DNA from: Candidatus Zixiibacteriota bacterium
Lineage (GTDB): Bacteria; Zixibacteria; MSB-5A5; GN15; FEB-12
DNA length: 6,415 bases
Assembly: GCA_022570975.1 (NCBI GenBank)
Contig: JACZYS010000074.1
Location: forward strand, 2,983-9,397
Direction: 5' to 3'
The notes beneath the pieces are model-generated. The model was not told the DNA's origin and made no database searches. It was given only the letters and a program-made list of their open reading frames with translations. The position numbers and the translations under genes were made by a program. Numbering within the stretch: the stretch's first letter is position 1; each line of letters begins with the position of its first letter. Positions 1 to 6,415 of this stretch are shown here, one piece after another.

Positions 1-1
1 G

Positions 2-2257
2 AATGAAATAAGATATTTTGCTGTCGGCGTCAGAAATCTGTTTACCGGAGTTGATACTTTAGTTTCAAACAGGGACAAATACAGTTCAGGTAAAATCTGG
101 TTAGATGAATTAAGACTGGTTGACGTTAGGCGTGATGTCGGGCAGGCGGCAAGAATCTCTGCCAATGGTAACATGGCCGACTTGATAATCTATAATTTTA
201 CATATCAGTCAAAAGACCCATATTTCAGAGGAATTTCAGCGGCAACCAGAGGCGGCTCCAATAACAATCTCGGCAGTGGAAAAACAGAAACTTCATATGG
301 CTATGGACTGACTTTTAATTTTCACAAACTTTTGCCCAAAGTATGGGGAGCAAGAATCCCAATTAGATACAATTATACAAGGAGAACCTTAATCCCTCTC
401 CTAAGAAACGGAACCGATATTGTTCTCCCAGATAATATCAGGGAACAGGAAAAAAATGATCTGGAGTCTGTTTCATTAGGTGTAAACGGTATTTCATTTA
501 ATCATAAGGGAAATAATCTGCTCTTTAAGCTCTTCCTAAATCGCTTAACCAGCACATCCTTCTCATATGGAAGAACAAAACAATATTCGGTGACAACTCC
601 TTTTCGATATGGTGAAAATTTCTCTTTCAGATCGGGAATAAGACTGGGAATGCAGAAACCTCCATCAATTCCTATCTTTGCCTGGACAAAATCAATTCCA
701 TTATTGAAAAAAATGTCAGCTTCAAGATTATTCTTATATCCAAATCAATGGAACATCTCCGGAGACTATTCACGAAACTTGAGTATTGTGGATGATATCA
801 GTTTTAATAGAAGTTCAAATATCAGCAGAAGCTTAAATGGAAATGTTGAACTATCATTTAAAATATTTGAAAACTTATCAGCTAACTTGAGATACAGAAC
901 TTCCCGAGACCTAAGTGATCTCAACTTAGTCCGGTGGTCGGTGAATGATCCCAAAATTGGGCAAGAGACAAGATATGTTCATAATTTCAGTGGAAATTAT
1001 GATCCCAAGCTCTTTAAATTTGTGACTACCAGCATAAATTATCGGGCTGACTACTCAGAAAATTACGACAAATCCTTTGAATCATTTCGCTCTGTTTTAT
1101 CAAGAAGCTGGGGAGTATCAGGCAGTTTTGACCATAAAAAACTTCTTTCAGGTGGCACTGTCAGTTCTGCCCGGAGAAGGTTTAAGGGTGGCAAAAGCAA
1201 CAGAGAGAAAGCAGAAGAAAACTTAAAAAAAGGGAAAGAGAAAGAGAAGAAAAAGTCCGGGAAGTCTTTCTTAAGTAAGCCGGTCTCAATTTTAAAAAAA
1301 CTTACCAACTGGATTAACCCCTTCACCTATAAATATAACCGAGGCTTTAATAACTCAATTCCGGGAATTATAAAACGTCCGGGTTGGAGATATCAGTTTG
1401 GTTTAATTCTGGAGCCTGATATTGGAAGTCTGGGTAAAACTAATAGGCAGCCCTCTGCAAATGAAACTGAAACTTATTCAGTCTCTTCCGGCTTTGTCCT
1501 TTTTGGTGGTGTCAGAACCGATATCTCATACAGAAAGAACATTTCACAAGACCTTATCAGTCAGGGAGACAAATATAAACTTGTTAATACCAGTTGGCCG
1601 GAACTCAATATTAGAATATCAAAATTCAAATCGCTTCCCCTGATAAGAAAATATGTGAACAAGTTCATTGGTGTCTTCTCTCCCAGAACCGGATACACCC
1701 GTAGTAATCGTTCAAAATTTATTGTCAATTATAACCAGAGTGGAAAGGATTTTGAATCAGAGAGGGTGACCAGTGTGAGTCATAATCCGTTAATCTCAAT
1801 AAACCTCAAACTTTGGCGATCTTTATCATTGTCGAGCTCATACGTATTATCAAAAAATAAACGAATCAACAACAACATTACTACCGGCGAGTTCCAGTCA
1901 GAAACAAATTCTACCAGAAGGACAATTGCCTTAACGACCAAGTATTCATTTAGCTCACCAAATGGTTTTAAACTCCCCTTCTTTGGAAGAATAAAATTCC
2001 GCTCTACAATGTCTGTGGAGCTGAACGTCAAATTTAATTCTGATTTAAGTGTTGTAAATCTCATAAATAATCCTCCCAGTACAAAAATTGACCGATCAGA
2101 TATTTCAATTGCTCCCCGTATATCATACCAATTCAGCAGACAAATTAAAGGCGGCATTACCGGACGCTGGCAGGATTCAGTCGATAATGGCGGGGGTGGT
2201 GCCAACAGAAAAAACCATATCAGAGAGCTCCAAATCTGGACAGAAATCAGGTTCTAA
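2..2257 (+). CDS. sprA: SprA/Sov-family T9SS outer-membrane translocon, C-terminal part (5' truncated)
   Basis: The frame is open from the left edge, so this is the last 751 residues of a larger protein; the ATG at 173 is internal, not the start. SprA (Sov in Porphyromonas) forms the very large outer-membrane beta-barrel through which type IX secretion substrates leave the cell. Family-like landmarks are the IWLDELRLVDVRRDVG stretch (fragment residues 32-47), followed by alternating aromatic and polar strands, the LPKVWG...IPIRYNY segment (about 112-125), and a C-terminal strand ending in Trp-Thr-Glu-Ile-Arg-Phe, a typical outer-membrane barrel end with terminal Phe. Arg, Asn, Ser and aromatic residues dominate, and no cytoplasmic domain or cysteine-rich module is seen. 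A very lysine-rich segment lies at about residues 391-434. SprA homologues usually exceed 2000 residues, so most of the gene lies upstream. Recognition is by motif reading without a search; a different giant barrel protein is the main alternative. Confidence 0.83.
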   Translation, partial: NEIRYFAVGVRNLFTGVDTLVSNRDKYSSGKIWLDELRLVDVRRDVGQAARISANGNMADLIIYNFTYQSKDPYFRGISAATRGGSNNNLGSGKTETSYGYGLTFNFHKLLPKVWGARIPIRYNYTRRTLIPLLRNGTDIVLPDNIREQEKNDLESVSLGVNGISFNHKGNNLLFKLFLNRLTSTSFSYGRTKQYSVTTPFRYGENFSFRSGIRLGMQKPPSIPIFAWTKSIPLLKKMSASRLFLYPNQWNISGDYSRNLSIVDDISFNRSSNISRSLNGNVELSFKIFENLSANLRYRTSRDLSDLNLVRWSVNDPKIGQETRYVHNFSGNYDPKLFKFVTTSINYRADYSENYDKSFESFRSVLSRSWGVSGSFDHKKLLSGGTVSSARRRFKGGKSNREKAEENLKKGKEKEKKKSGKSFLSKPVSILKKLTNWINPFTYKYNRGFNNSIPGIIKRPGWRYQFGLILEPDIGSLGKTNRQPSANETETYSVSSGFVLFGGVRTDISYRKNISQDLISQGDKYKLVNTSWPELNIRISKFKSLPLIRKYVNKFIGVFSPRTGYTRSNRSKFIVNYNQSGKDFESERVTSVSHNPLISINLKLWRSLSLSSSYVLSKNKRINNNITTGEFQSETNSTRRTIALTTKYSFSSPNGFKLPFFGRIKFRSTMSVELNVKFNSDLSVVNLINNPPSTKIDRSDISIAPRISYQFSRQIKGGITGRWQDSVDNGGGGANRKNHIRELQIWTEIRF
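1172..1303 (+). other. Lysine/glutamate-rich segment inside the SprA barrel
   Basis: This stretch encodes about 44 residues of the SprA fragment (391-434) that begin Arg-Arg-Arg-Phe-Lys and run through consecutive Lys, Glu and Gly residues to Ile-Leu-Lys-Lys-Leu. The DNA is almost purely purine on the + strand between about 1191 and 1264. It interrupts the alternating beta-strand pattern on both sides, so it probably forms a flexible loop or a short charged helix outside the membrane. Which side of the outer membrane it faces cannot be told from the sequence. The frame is intact through the A-rich runs. Confidence 0.6.
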
Positions 2258-2260
2258 TTT

Positions 2261-2266
2261 AAAGGA
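2261..2266 (+). promoter_or_regulatory. Possible ribosome binding site for a TTG start at 2272
   Basis: AAAGGA sits just after the SprA stop and five bases before an in-frame TTG at 2272. It is the only Shine-Dalgarno-like match near a start in this window. It would add 11 residues before Met at 2305. It competes with the ATG at 2305, which has no such site but gives a more ordinary lipoprotein signal peptide. Confidence 0.3.
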
Positions 2267-2304
2267 TTGACTTGCCGGAACTTATCTCATTTATAGTTAA
2301 ACAG

Positions 2305-3240
2305 ATGAAAATTAATTCCGTCATACTCGTCTTTATATTATTTACCGGCCTAAACATCTCATGCTCTCGAAAAATTGTCAAACCTCCGGAATTTGACGGC
2401 GGCAGAGCGATGTCGTATTTAAAAAGGCAGGTCAGCTTTGGTCCCCGTGTTCCGGGCAGTGAAGCTTCCAAAAATTGCCGCAATTATTTTTATAACTTTT
2501 TTGATAGTCTGCAAGTCAGTTATGACAGTAACAGCTTTAGCTTCAAAGACCCATATTCAAATAACAACATCCCCTTAGTCAATATTCTTGTGACCATGCC
2601 GGGAAAAGAAGCTACGAGCAAAAAAATAATTCTCGTTGCTCATTATGATTCCCGGCCGCGAACGGATTTCACAGAATCAGCGGAGAAAAAGAATAGTCCT
2701 ATCGAAGGAGCCAACGATGGTGCTTCCGGTGTCGCCGTTTTGATGGAACTTGCCGTGCTGCTAAATAAAAACAAACCGGATGTGGCCGTTGAGCTTCTTT
2801 TTGTTGATGGAGAGGATTGGGGAAAATCCGGAGACTCAGATTATTATCTCCTCGGTTCAAAAGAATTTGCAAAAACAATAAATGCCGATAATTATTATTT
2901 CGGAATCGTACTCGATATGATTGGCGACAAAGACCAGCAGGTTTACCGGGAAGAATACTCAGAAAGATTTGCACGTGAGATTAATGACATCGTCTGGGAA
3001 GCCGCCGCCAGACTTTCCGTCAACACTTTCCATAATTCTGTCAAATATGCAGTTCAGGATGACCACCTGCCCTTAAATATTGCCGGAGTGAGAACAATAG
3101 ATTTAATTGATTTTGATTATCCATACTGGCATACTGAGTTTGACACGGCCGACAAATGCTCGGCTGAGTCACTGGAAAATATTGGAAAGGTCTTACTGGA
3201 ACTGATTTATAACAGAGCATCATGGCTAAAGAAGATATAA
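2305..3240 (+). CDS. Secreted glutaminyl-peptide cyclotransferase-like M28-family zinc protein, probable lipoprotein
   Basis: Likely converts N-terminal glutamine of exported proteins to pyroglutamate, outside the cytoplasm; an M28 aminopeptidase is the alternative. From ATG 2305 it is 311 residues; from TTG 2272 it is 322, and numbering here uses the latter. The N-terminus has Lys-13, a hydrophobic core (about 15-27) and Cys-31 after Leu-Asn-Ile-Ser, a loose lipobox. The M28 zinc fold shows in order AHYDSRP (His-124), GANDGASG (Asp-149), DGEDWG (Glu-181 as general base, Asp-182 as zinc ligand), LDMIGD (Asp-215), DDHLP (263-267) and YWHTEFD (His-287). The DDH and Trp-His elements, the YLLGSKEFA segment (192-200) and the sequence around NSPIEGANDG resemble glutaminyl cyclases more than plain aminopeptidases. 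I chose ATG 2305 because it gives a short conventional signal peptide. The gene starts 47 bases after sprA with no terminator between, and its last 19 bases overlap selA. The fold is near certain; the cyclase activity is inferred. Confidence 0.85.
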   Translation: MKINSVILVFILFTGLNISCSRKIVKPPEFDGGRAMSYLKRQVSFGPRVPGSEASKNCRNYFYNFFDSLQVSYDSNSFSFKDPYSNNNIPLVNILVTMPGKEATSKKIILVAHYDSRPRTDFTESAEKKNSPIEGANDGASGVAVLMELAVLLNKNKPDVAVELLFVDGEDWGKSGDSDYYLLGSKEFAKTINADNYYFGIVLDMIGDKDQQVYREEYSERFAREINDIVWEAAARLSVNTFHNSVKYAVQDDHLPLNIAGVRTIDLIDFDYPYWHTEFDTADKCSAESLENIGKVLLELIYNRASWLKKI

Positions 3241-4598
3241 AAACATTAAGAGATTTTCCTTCGGTTGAGGAACTGCTGGAAAACAAGAATCTGAAAACAA
3301 TAATATCGGCGGTTCCCAGACCAATTGCATCTGACATTATCAGAGCCGCCGTGAAAAATCAAAAAGACGTTCTACAAAAAAACAAAAAACTAATCAAATT
3401 CTCAGATTTGCTGAAGAGTATCAGAACAGATTTGTCCGATGCAAAGAGAGAAAAAATAACTCAGGTCATAAATGCTACCGGAACTCTTATTCACACAAAT
3501 TTAGGCCGCGCTCCTTTGGGCGCTCAAAGATTAGAGGAAATTTCAAATATAATATCCGGTTACTGCAATATTGAATATGATTTAATCAGCGGCAAAAGAG
3601 GAAACCGGGGTGCTGCCTGCGAAAGATATCTGGCCAAACTCTCCCAATCAGAGTCGGCTGCAGTGGTCAATAACTGTGCCGCAGCTTTGATGCTTTCCTT
3701 AAACAGTTTTGCTGATAAAAAGAAAGTCATAATCTCAAGAGGGGAGTTGATACAGATTGGCGGCGGATTCAGAATCCCGGATATTCTCAAAAAATCAGGG
3801 GCCAAACTTGTAGAAGTCGGAACCACAAATATTACCGGGTTAAACGATTATAAGGATGCTATTGATGATAAAACGGCCGTGATTTTGAGAGTGCATCGAA
3901 GCAATTTCACCCAGTCTGGTTTTACCGATGAAGTGCCCACCGATGAATTAGCCAAACTTTCAAGAGACAATAATCTAATCATGATAAACGATGTCGGAAG
4001 TGGGTTGGTGATGAATTCAAGCGAGGCAAAACAATTAAATGAACCAACCATATGGCAAGCGGTTAAATCAGGTGCCGACTTAACTCTTTACAGTGGTGAC
4101 AAATTATTTGGCTCTGTTCAGGCCGGAATTATCTGTGGAAATAAAGAGCTGATTAAAAAGCTAAAGTCAAATCCGATATTCAGGACTTTAAGGGCTGACA
4201 AACTGATTCTCAAACTTTTGGAGTCATCGGCAGCCGACTACTTAAACAGTAATCAATCGGATTCTCCGTTATGGCAAATGATAGGACAGAGTGAATCAGA
4301 ATTATATAAGACCGGCAAAGCAATTGTAAAAGACTTAAGTTGCTCAAGAGAGATTTCAGTGGAAGCTACCACAGCTTATATTGGCGGTGGTACAACTCCG
4401 GAAAAAACAATTCCTTCGGTAGGGCTATTTTTTTCGTCATCATTTAAACCGGACAAGCTCTTAAAACAGTTTCGCAATTTTGAAACACCTGTGATCGGCA
4501 GAATAGAAAATAAGAGATTCATATTAGATCTGCGCACTGTTTTAAAATCCGACCTGGCTCAGTTTGTCTCAGCTATCAAAACTATTTTGAAAAAATAA
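3222..4598 (+). CDS. selA: L-seryl-tRNA(Sec) selenium transferase SelA
   Basis: This cytoplasmic pyridoxal-phosphate enzyme converts seryl-tRNA(Sec) to selenocysteinyl-tRNA(Sec) using selenophosphate made by SelD. The 458-residue length is normal and the protein looks complete. The N-terminal tRNA-binding part has the family wording LRDFPSVEELL (9-19). The catalytic part shows INATGTLIHTNLGRAPLG (83-100), a Gly-Lys-Arg-Gly-Asn-Arg-Gly loop (124-130), INDVGSGL (255-262) and SGDKLFGSVQAG (291-302), in which Lys-294 is the expected Schiff-base lysine, aligned with Lys-295 of the E. coli enzyme. Next come RTLRADK (321-327) and GGGTTPEKTIPS (388-399), matching the family's C-terminal glycine and proline loop. 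The ATG at 3222 places the family N-terminus exactly, although it lies inside the end of the upstream gene and has only weak Shine-Dalgarno potential. The stop is three bases before selB, so the two are almost surely translated from one transcript. Confidence 0.97.
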   Translation: MAKEDIKTLRDFPSVEELLENKNLKTIISAVPRPIASDIIRAAVKNQKDVLQKNKKLIKFSDLLKSIRTDLSDAKREKITQVINATGTLIHTNLGRAPLGAQRLEEISNIISGYCNIEYDLISGKRGNRGAACERYLAKLSQSESAAVVNNCAAALMLSLNSFADKKKVIISRGELIQIGGGFRIPDILKKSGAKLVEVGTTNITGLNDYKDAIDDKTAVILRVHRSNFTQSGFTDEVPTDELAKLSRDNNLIMINDVGSGLVMNSSEAKQLNEPTIWQAVKSGADLTLYSGDKLFGSVQAGIICGNKELIKKLKSNPIFRTLRADKLILKLLESSAADYLNSNQSDSPLWQMIGQSESELYKTGKAIVKDLSCSREISVEATTAYIGGGTTPEKTIPSVGLFFSSSFKPDKLLKQFRNFETPVIGRIENKRFILDLRTVLKSDLAQFVSAIKTILKK

Positions 4599-4601
4599 AC
4601 C

Positions 4602-6415
4602 ATGCTCGTTATCGGAACCGCCGGACATATAGACCACGGTAAATCATCAATTGTAAATTGTCTCACCGGCTCAGACCCGGACCGTTTGCCTGAAGAAAAA
4701 CGTCGCGGCATGACCATTGACTTAGGCTTCGCCTTCATGGATTCATCGGCTGATCAGGAACTGGCTTTTGTGGATGTTCCCGGTCATGAAAAATTTGTTA
4801 AGAACATGATCTCCGGAGCCGGAGGAATTGATTTTGTTCTGCTCGTTGTCGCCGCCGATGACGGTTGGATGCCGCAAAGCGAAGAGCATTTCCAGATTGT
4901 CAGAATGCTGGGAATAAAACATGGAGCAGTAATCATAAACAAAATTGATTTGTCCCAACCGGACTGGATTGACCTGCTTGAAACCGACATAAAAGAGAAA
5001 GTCAAAGGGAGCTTTTTGGAAAACGCTCCCGTCTTTCGCGTTTCATCTGTTTCCAATGAAGGAATGGACAGACTAAAAACTCATCTGCAGAACCTTCCCC
5101 AGGAACTGACCGGTCAGGATGATAGGGGGGAGGCGCGCCTGTATATTGACCGCTCTTTTGTTCGTCAGGGTATTGGCGGGGTTGTCACCGGAACATTGAA
5201 GCATGGCACCCTTTCGGTTGGTCAGCAAATTTCCATCTGGCCTTCTATGACAAAGGGAAAGATTAGAACGCTTCAGTCTAATAATAAAGAAGTTGAAAAA
5301 GCCAGAGCCGGACAGAGAACAGCGGTTTCATTTACCGGCATAGATAAATCTGACCTTATCAGAGGCGGAGTTGTGTCCACCCTTAAGAATCTTATCCACT
5401 ACATGAAAAATGATGTTCTTCTGCTTTCAGTAGAGCTGCTCGGTAACTCTCCGGTCATATTGAAAGACAGAAGACGGCTGCTTGCTCTCTGCGGCACACA
5501 GGAAGTAGAGGGGGAAATAAGAATCTTATCAGACAAGACTATAAAACCTAACAACAAAGGATATCTATTTTTCAAACCTGACCGGCCAATTCTTGCCAAT
5601 CGGGGCGACCGCCTTATCCTCAGACTGCCGACACCGATGATAACAATCGGCGGCGGTGAAGTGATTGGCCACTTTGGCAAATTCCCCCGTAAGAAAGAGC
5701 ACCAGAGATATCAGCATTTAACAGAAGTGACCAGTCAATCAATTGATAATATTGTCTCGGCAGACATGAATTTCTATAAAGCGATCAAAATCGGTTCCTT
5801 CATGAATTTTACAAATGTGTCCGCTGCAAAAATCAAAAGTATTCTCTCTGAAAAAATAACAGACAAAAAACTCGTTGAGTTCAATAATTATCTGCTCGAT
5901 AGTTTGGCCGTAAAATTTTTCAAAGAAAATATAAGCCGTCTCTTCTCAGACAGCGGAATAAACCAGTCAGAGTTCAAGGCGCATTTTTTAGATTATGCTG
6001 ACGTTCTTACAATATTTCTGGATTACTTAACAGAAACTCAGTTTTTGGAAATCAGCGAGGGAAATTACACAATTAAAAGTGACACAAGAGAAATCCCGGC
6101 CGACATAAAAAAAATATGCGGCAAAATCAAAGCCACTCTCGCCGAGGCAATTTATACGCCGCCAAAGCTTAAAGATATCGCCTCAAAGGGGAAAAAAGAG
6201 AGGGAAGCAATAAAGTATTTGATTCAATCAGAAGAAGTCTACAAGTGTGGAACCGAGTTTCTTTTCATCAGCAAAGGCTGGGAAGATCTGATTTCTTTCA
6301 TAAAAGAGAAATTAAATTCAAACAACAAAATTGCAGTCTCAGATCTGAAAAACAGATTCAACCTGTCCAGAAAATATGTGATTCCGATCTTGGAAGAAGC
6401 CGACCGACTGGGGCT
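4602..6415 (+). CDS. selB: Selenocysteine-specific elongation factor SelB (3' truncated)
   Basis: SelB is a GTPase that delivers selenocysteinyl-tRNA(Sec) to the ribosome and binds the SECIS hairpin of selenoprotein mRNAs. There are 604 full codons and no stop before the right edge. The G domain has GTAGHIDHGKSS (5-16), RRGMTIDLGFA (34-44), DVPGHEKFVKNM (58-69), NKID (113-116) and a Ser-Ser-Val-Ser stretch (148-151). The EF-Tu-like domain II starts near RLYIDRSFVRQGIGGVVTGTL (179-199); domain III ends with RGDRLILR and TIGGGEV (334-354). After about residue 365 come the winged-helix domains that bind SECIS RNA, ending in LSRKYVIPILEEADRLG (588-604). That motif normally sits near the end of SelB, so probably only some 15-30 residues are missing. 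ATG 4602 is the natural start, giving the family N-terminus with no extension. P-loop Ser-15 replaces the usual Thr, a conservative change. Confidence 0.97.
   Translation, partial: MLVIGTAGHIDHGKSSIVNCLTGSDPDRLPEEKRRGMTIDLGFAFMDSSADQELAFVDVPGHEKFVKNMISGAGGIDFVLLVVAADDGWMPQSEEHFQIVRMLGIKHGAVIINKIDLSQPDWIDLLETDIKEKVKGSFLENAPVFRVSSVSNEGMDRLKTHLQNLPQELTGQDDRGEARLYIDRSFVRQGIGGVVTGTLKHGTLSVGQQISIWPSMTKGKIRTLQSNNKEVEKARAGQRTAVSFTGIDKSDLIRGGVVSTLKNLIHYMKNDVLLLSVELLGNSPVILKDRRRLLALCGTQEVEGEIRILSDKTIKPNNKGYLFFKPDRPILANRGDRLILRLPTPMITIGGGEVIGHFGKFPRKKEHQRYQHLTEVTSQSIDNIVSADMNFYKAIKIGSFMNFTNVSAAKIKSILSEKITDKKLVEFNNYLLDSLAVKFFKENISRLFSDSGINQSEFKAHFLDYADVLTIFLDYLTETQFLEISEGNYTIKSDTREIPADIKKICGKIKATLAEAIYTPPKLKDIASKGKKEREAIKYLIQSEEVYKCGTEFLFISKGWEDLISFIKEKLNSNNKIAVSDLKNRFNLSRKYVIPILEEADRLG

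Noticed and set aside
1063..1326. Antisense reading frame with Phe- and Leu-rich translation
   Set aside because: It is the complement of the lysine-rich SprA segment; AAA and AAG codons read as Phe and Leu on the other strand. No start signal and no family resemblance.
1780..2205. Antisense reading frame of 141 codons
   Set aside because: It lies wholly inside the SprA frame, which has a clear protein-like pattern to its C-terminal Phe; the antisense product has no recognisable domain.
173..2257. SprA fragment as a self-contained 694-residue protein starting at ATG 173
   Set aside because: The same frame is open to the left edge and upstream residues 32-47 form a SprA-family motif, so the ATG is internal.
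2..2257. TonB-dependent receptor as an alternative to SprA
   Set aside because: No plug-domain or TonB-box wording is visible, and the DELRLVDVRRDVG and LPKVWG-type segments fit SprA better.
4401..4440. T-run (seven T at 4428-4434) after G-rich bases, resembling a terminator
   Set aside because: It is inside the selA coding sequence, I see no stable hairpin before it, and the frame continues to the family C-terminus.
5121..5139. Six-G run next to the 8-base palindrome GGCGCGCC, considered as a frameshift or recombination site
   Set aside because: The SelB frame passes through it unbroken at the linker between the G domain and domain II; most likely chance.
4743..5680. Several antisense reading frames opposite selB
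   Set aside because: The forward frame encodes the complete SelB G domain and domains II-III with all GTPase motifs, so these are shadows.

Overview
This window is a densely coding stretch with four genes, all on the + strand and close together. In order they are the 3' part of a SprA/Sov-type outer-membrane protein gene, a secreted zinc-dependent M28-fold protein that resembles bacterial glutaminyl cyclases, selA, and selB (cut by the right edge). The window enters one gene and leaves in another. No gap exceeds about 50 bases, and I see no RNA gene, mobile element, CRISPR array or convincing terminator.

The organism is probably a member of the Fibrobacterota-Chlorobiota-Bacteroidota (FCB) group or a related candidate phylum. 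SprA is the translocon of the type IX secretion system (T9SS), which is largely confined to that group. The wording of the SprA C-terminal region, the apparently weak Shine-Dalgarno signals and the moderately AT-rich composition fit. SelA and SelB, uncommon in classical Bacteroidetes, point to an environmental or anaerobic lineage such as Zixibacteria, Marinimicrobia or KSB1-like phyla. That last step is inference and cannot be settled from this sequence.

Layout: positions 2-2257 hold SprA (751 residues visible, true C-terminus present). Positions 2305-3240 (or 2272-3240 from a TTG) hold the glutaminyl-cyclase-like protein with a lipoprotein-like signal peptide. Positions 3222-4598 hold selA, whose start overlaps the end of the previous gene by 19 bases. 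Positions 4602-6415 hold selB, starting three bases after the selA stop and lacking only its last few residues.

Two functional pairs can be read. SprA and the cyclase both act in the cell envelope: one forms an export channel, and the other would cap N-terminal glutamine of exported proteins. SelA makes selenocysteinyl-tRNA(Sec) from seryl-tRNA(Sec), and SelB brings that tRNA to the ribosome at UGA codons carrying a SECIS element. No reading frame here has an internal UGA, so no selenoprotein is visible. The spacing suggests that at least the last three genes are co-transcribed. I found no clearly novel system; the SprA-cyclase neighbourhood is the most interesting point.
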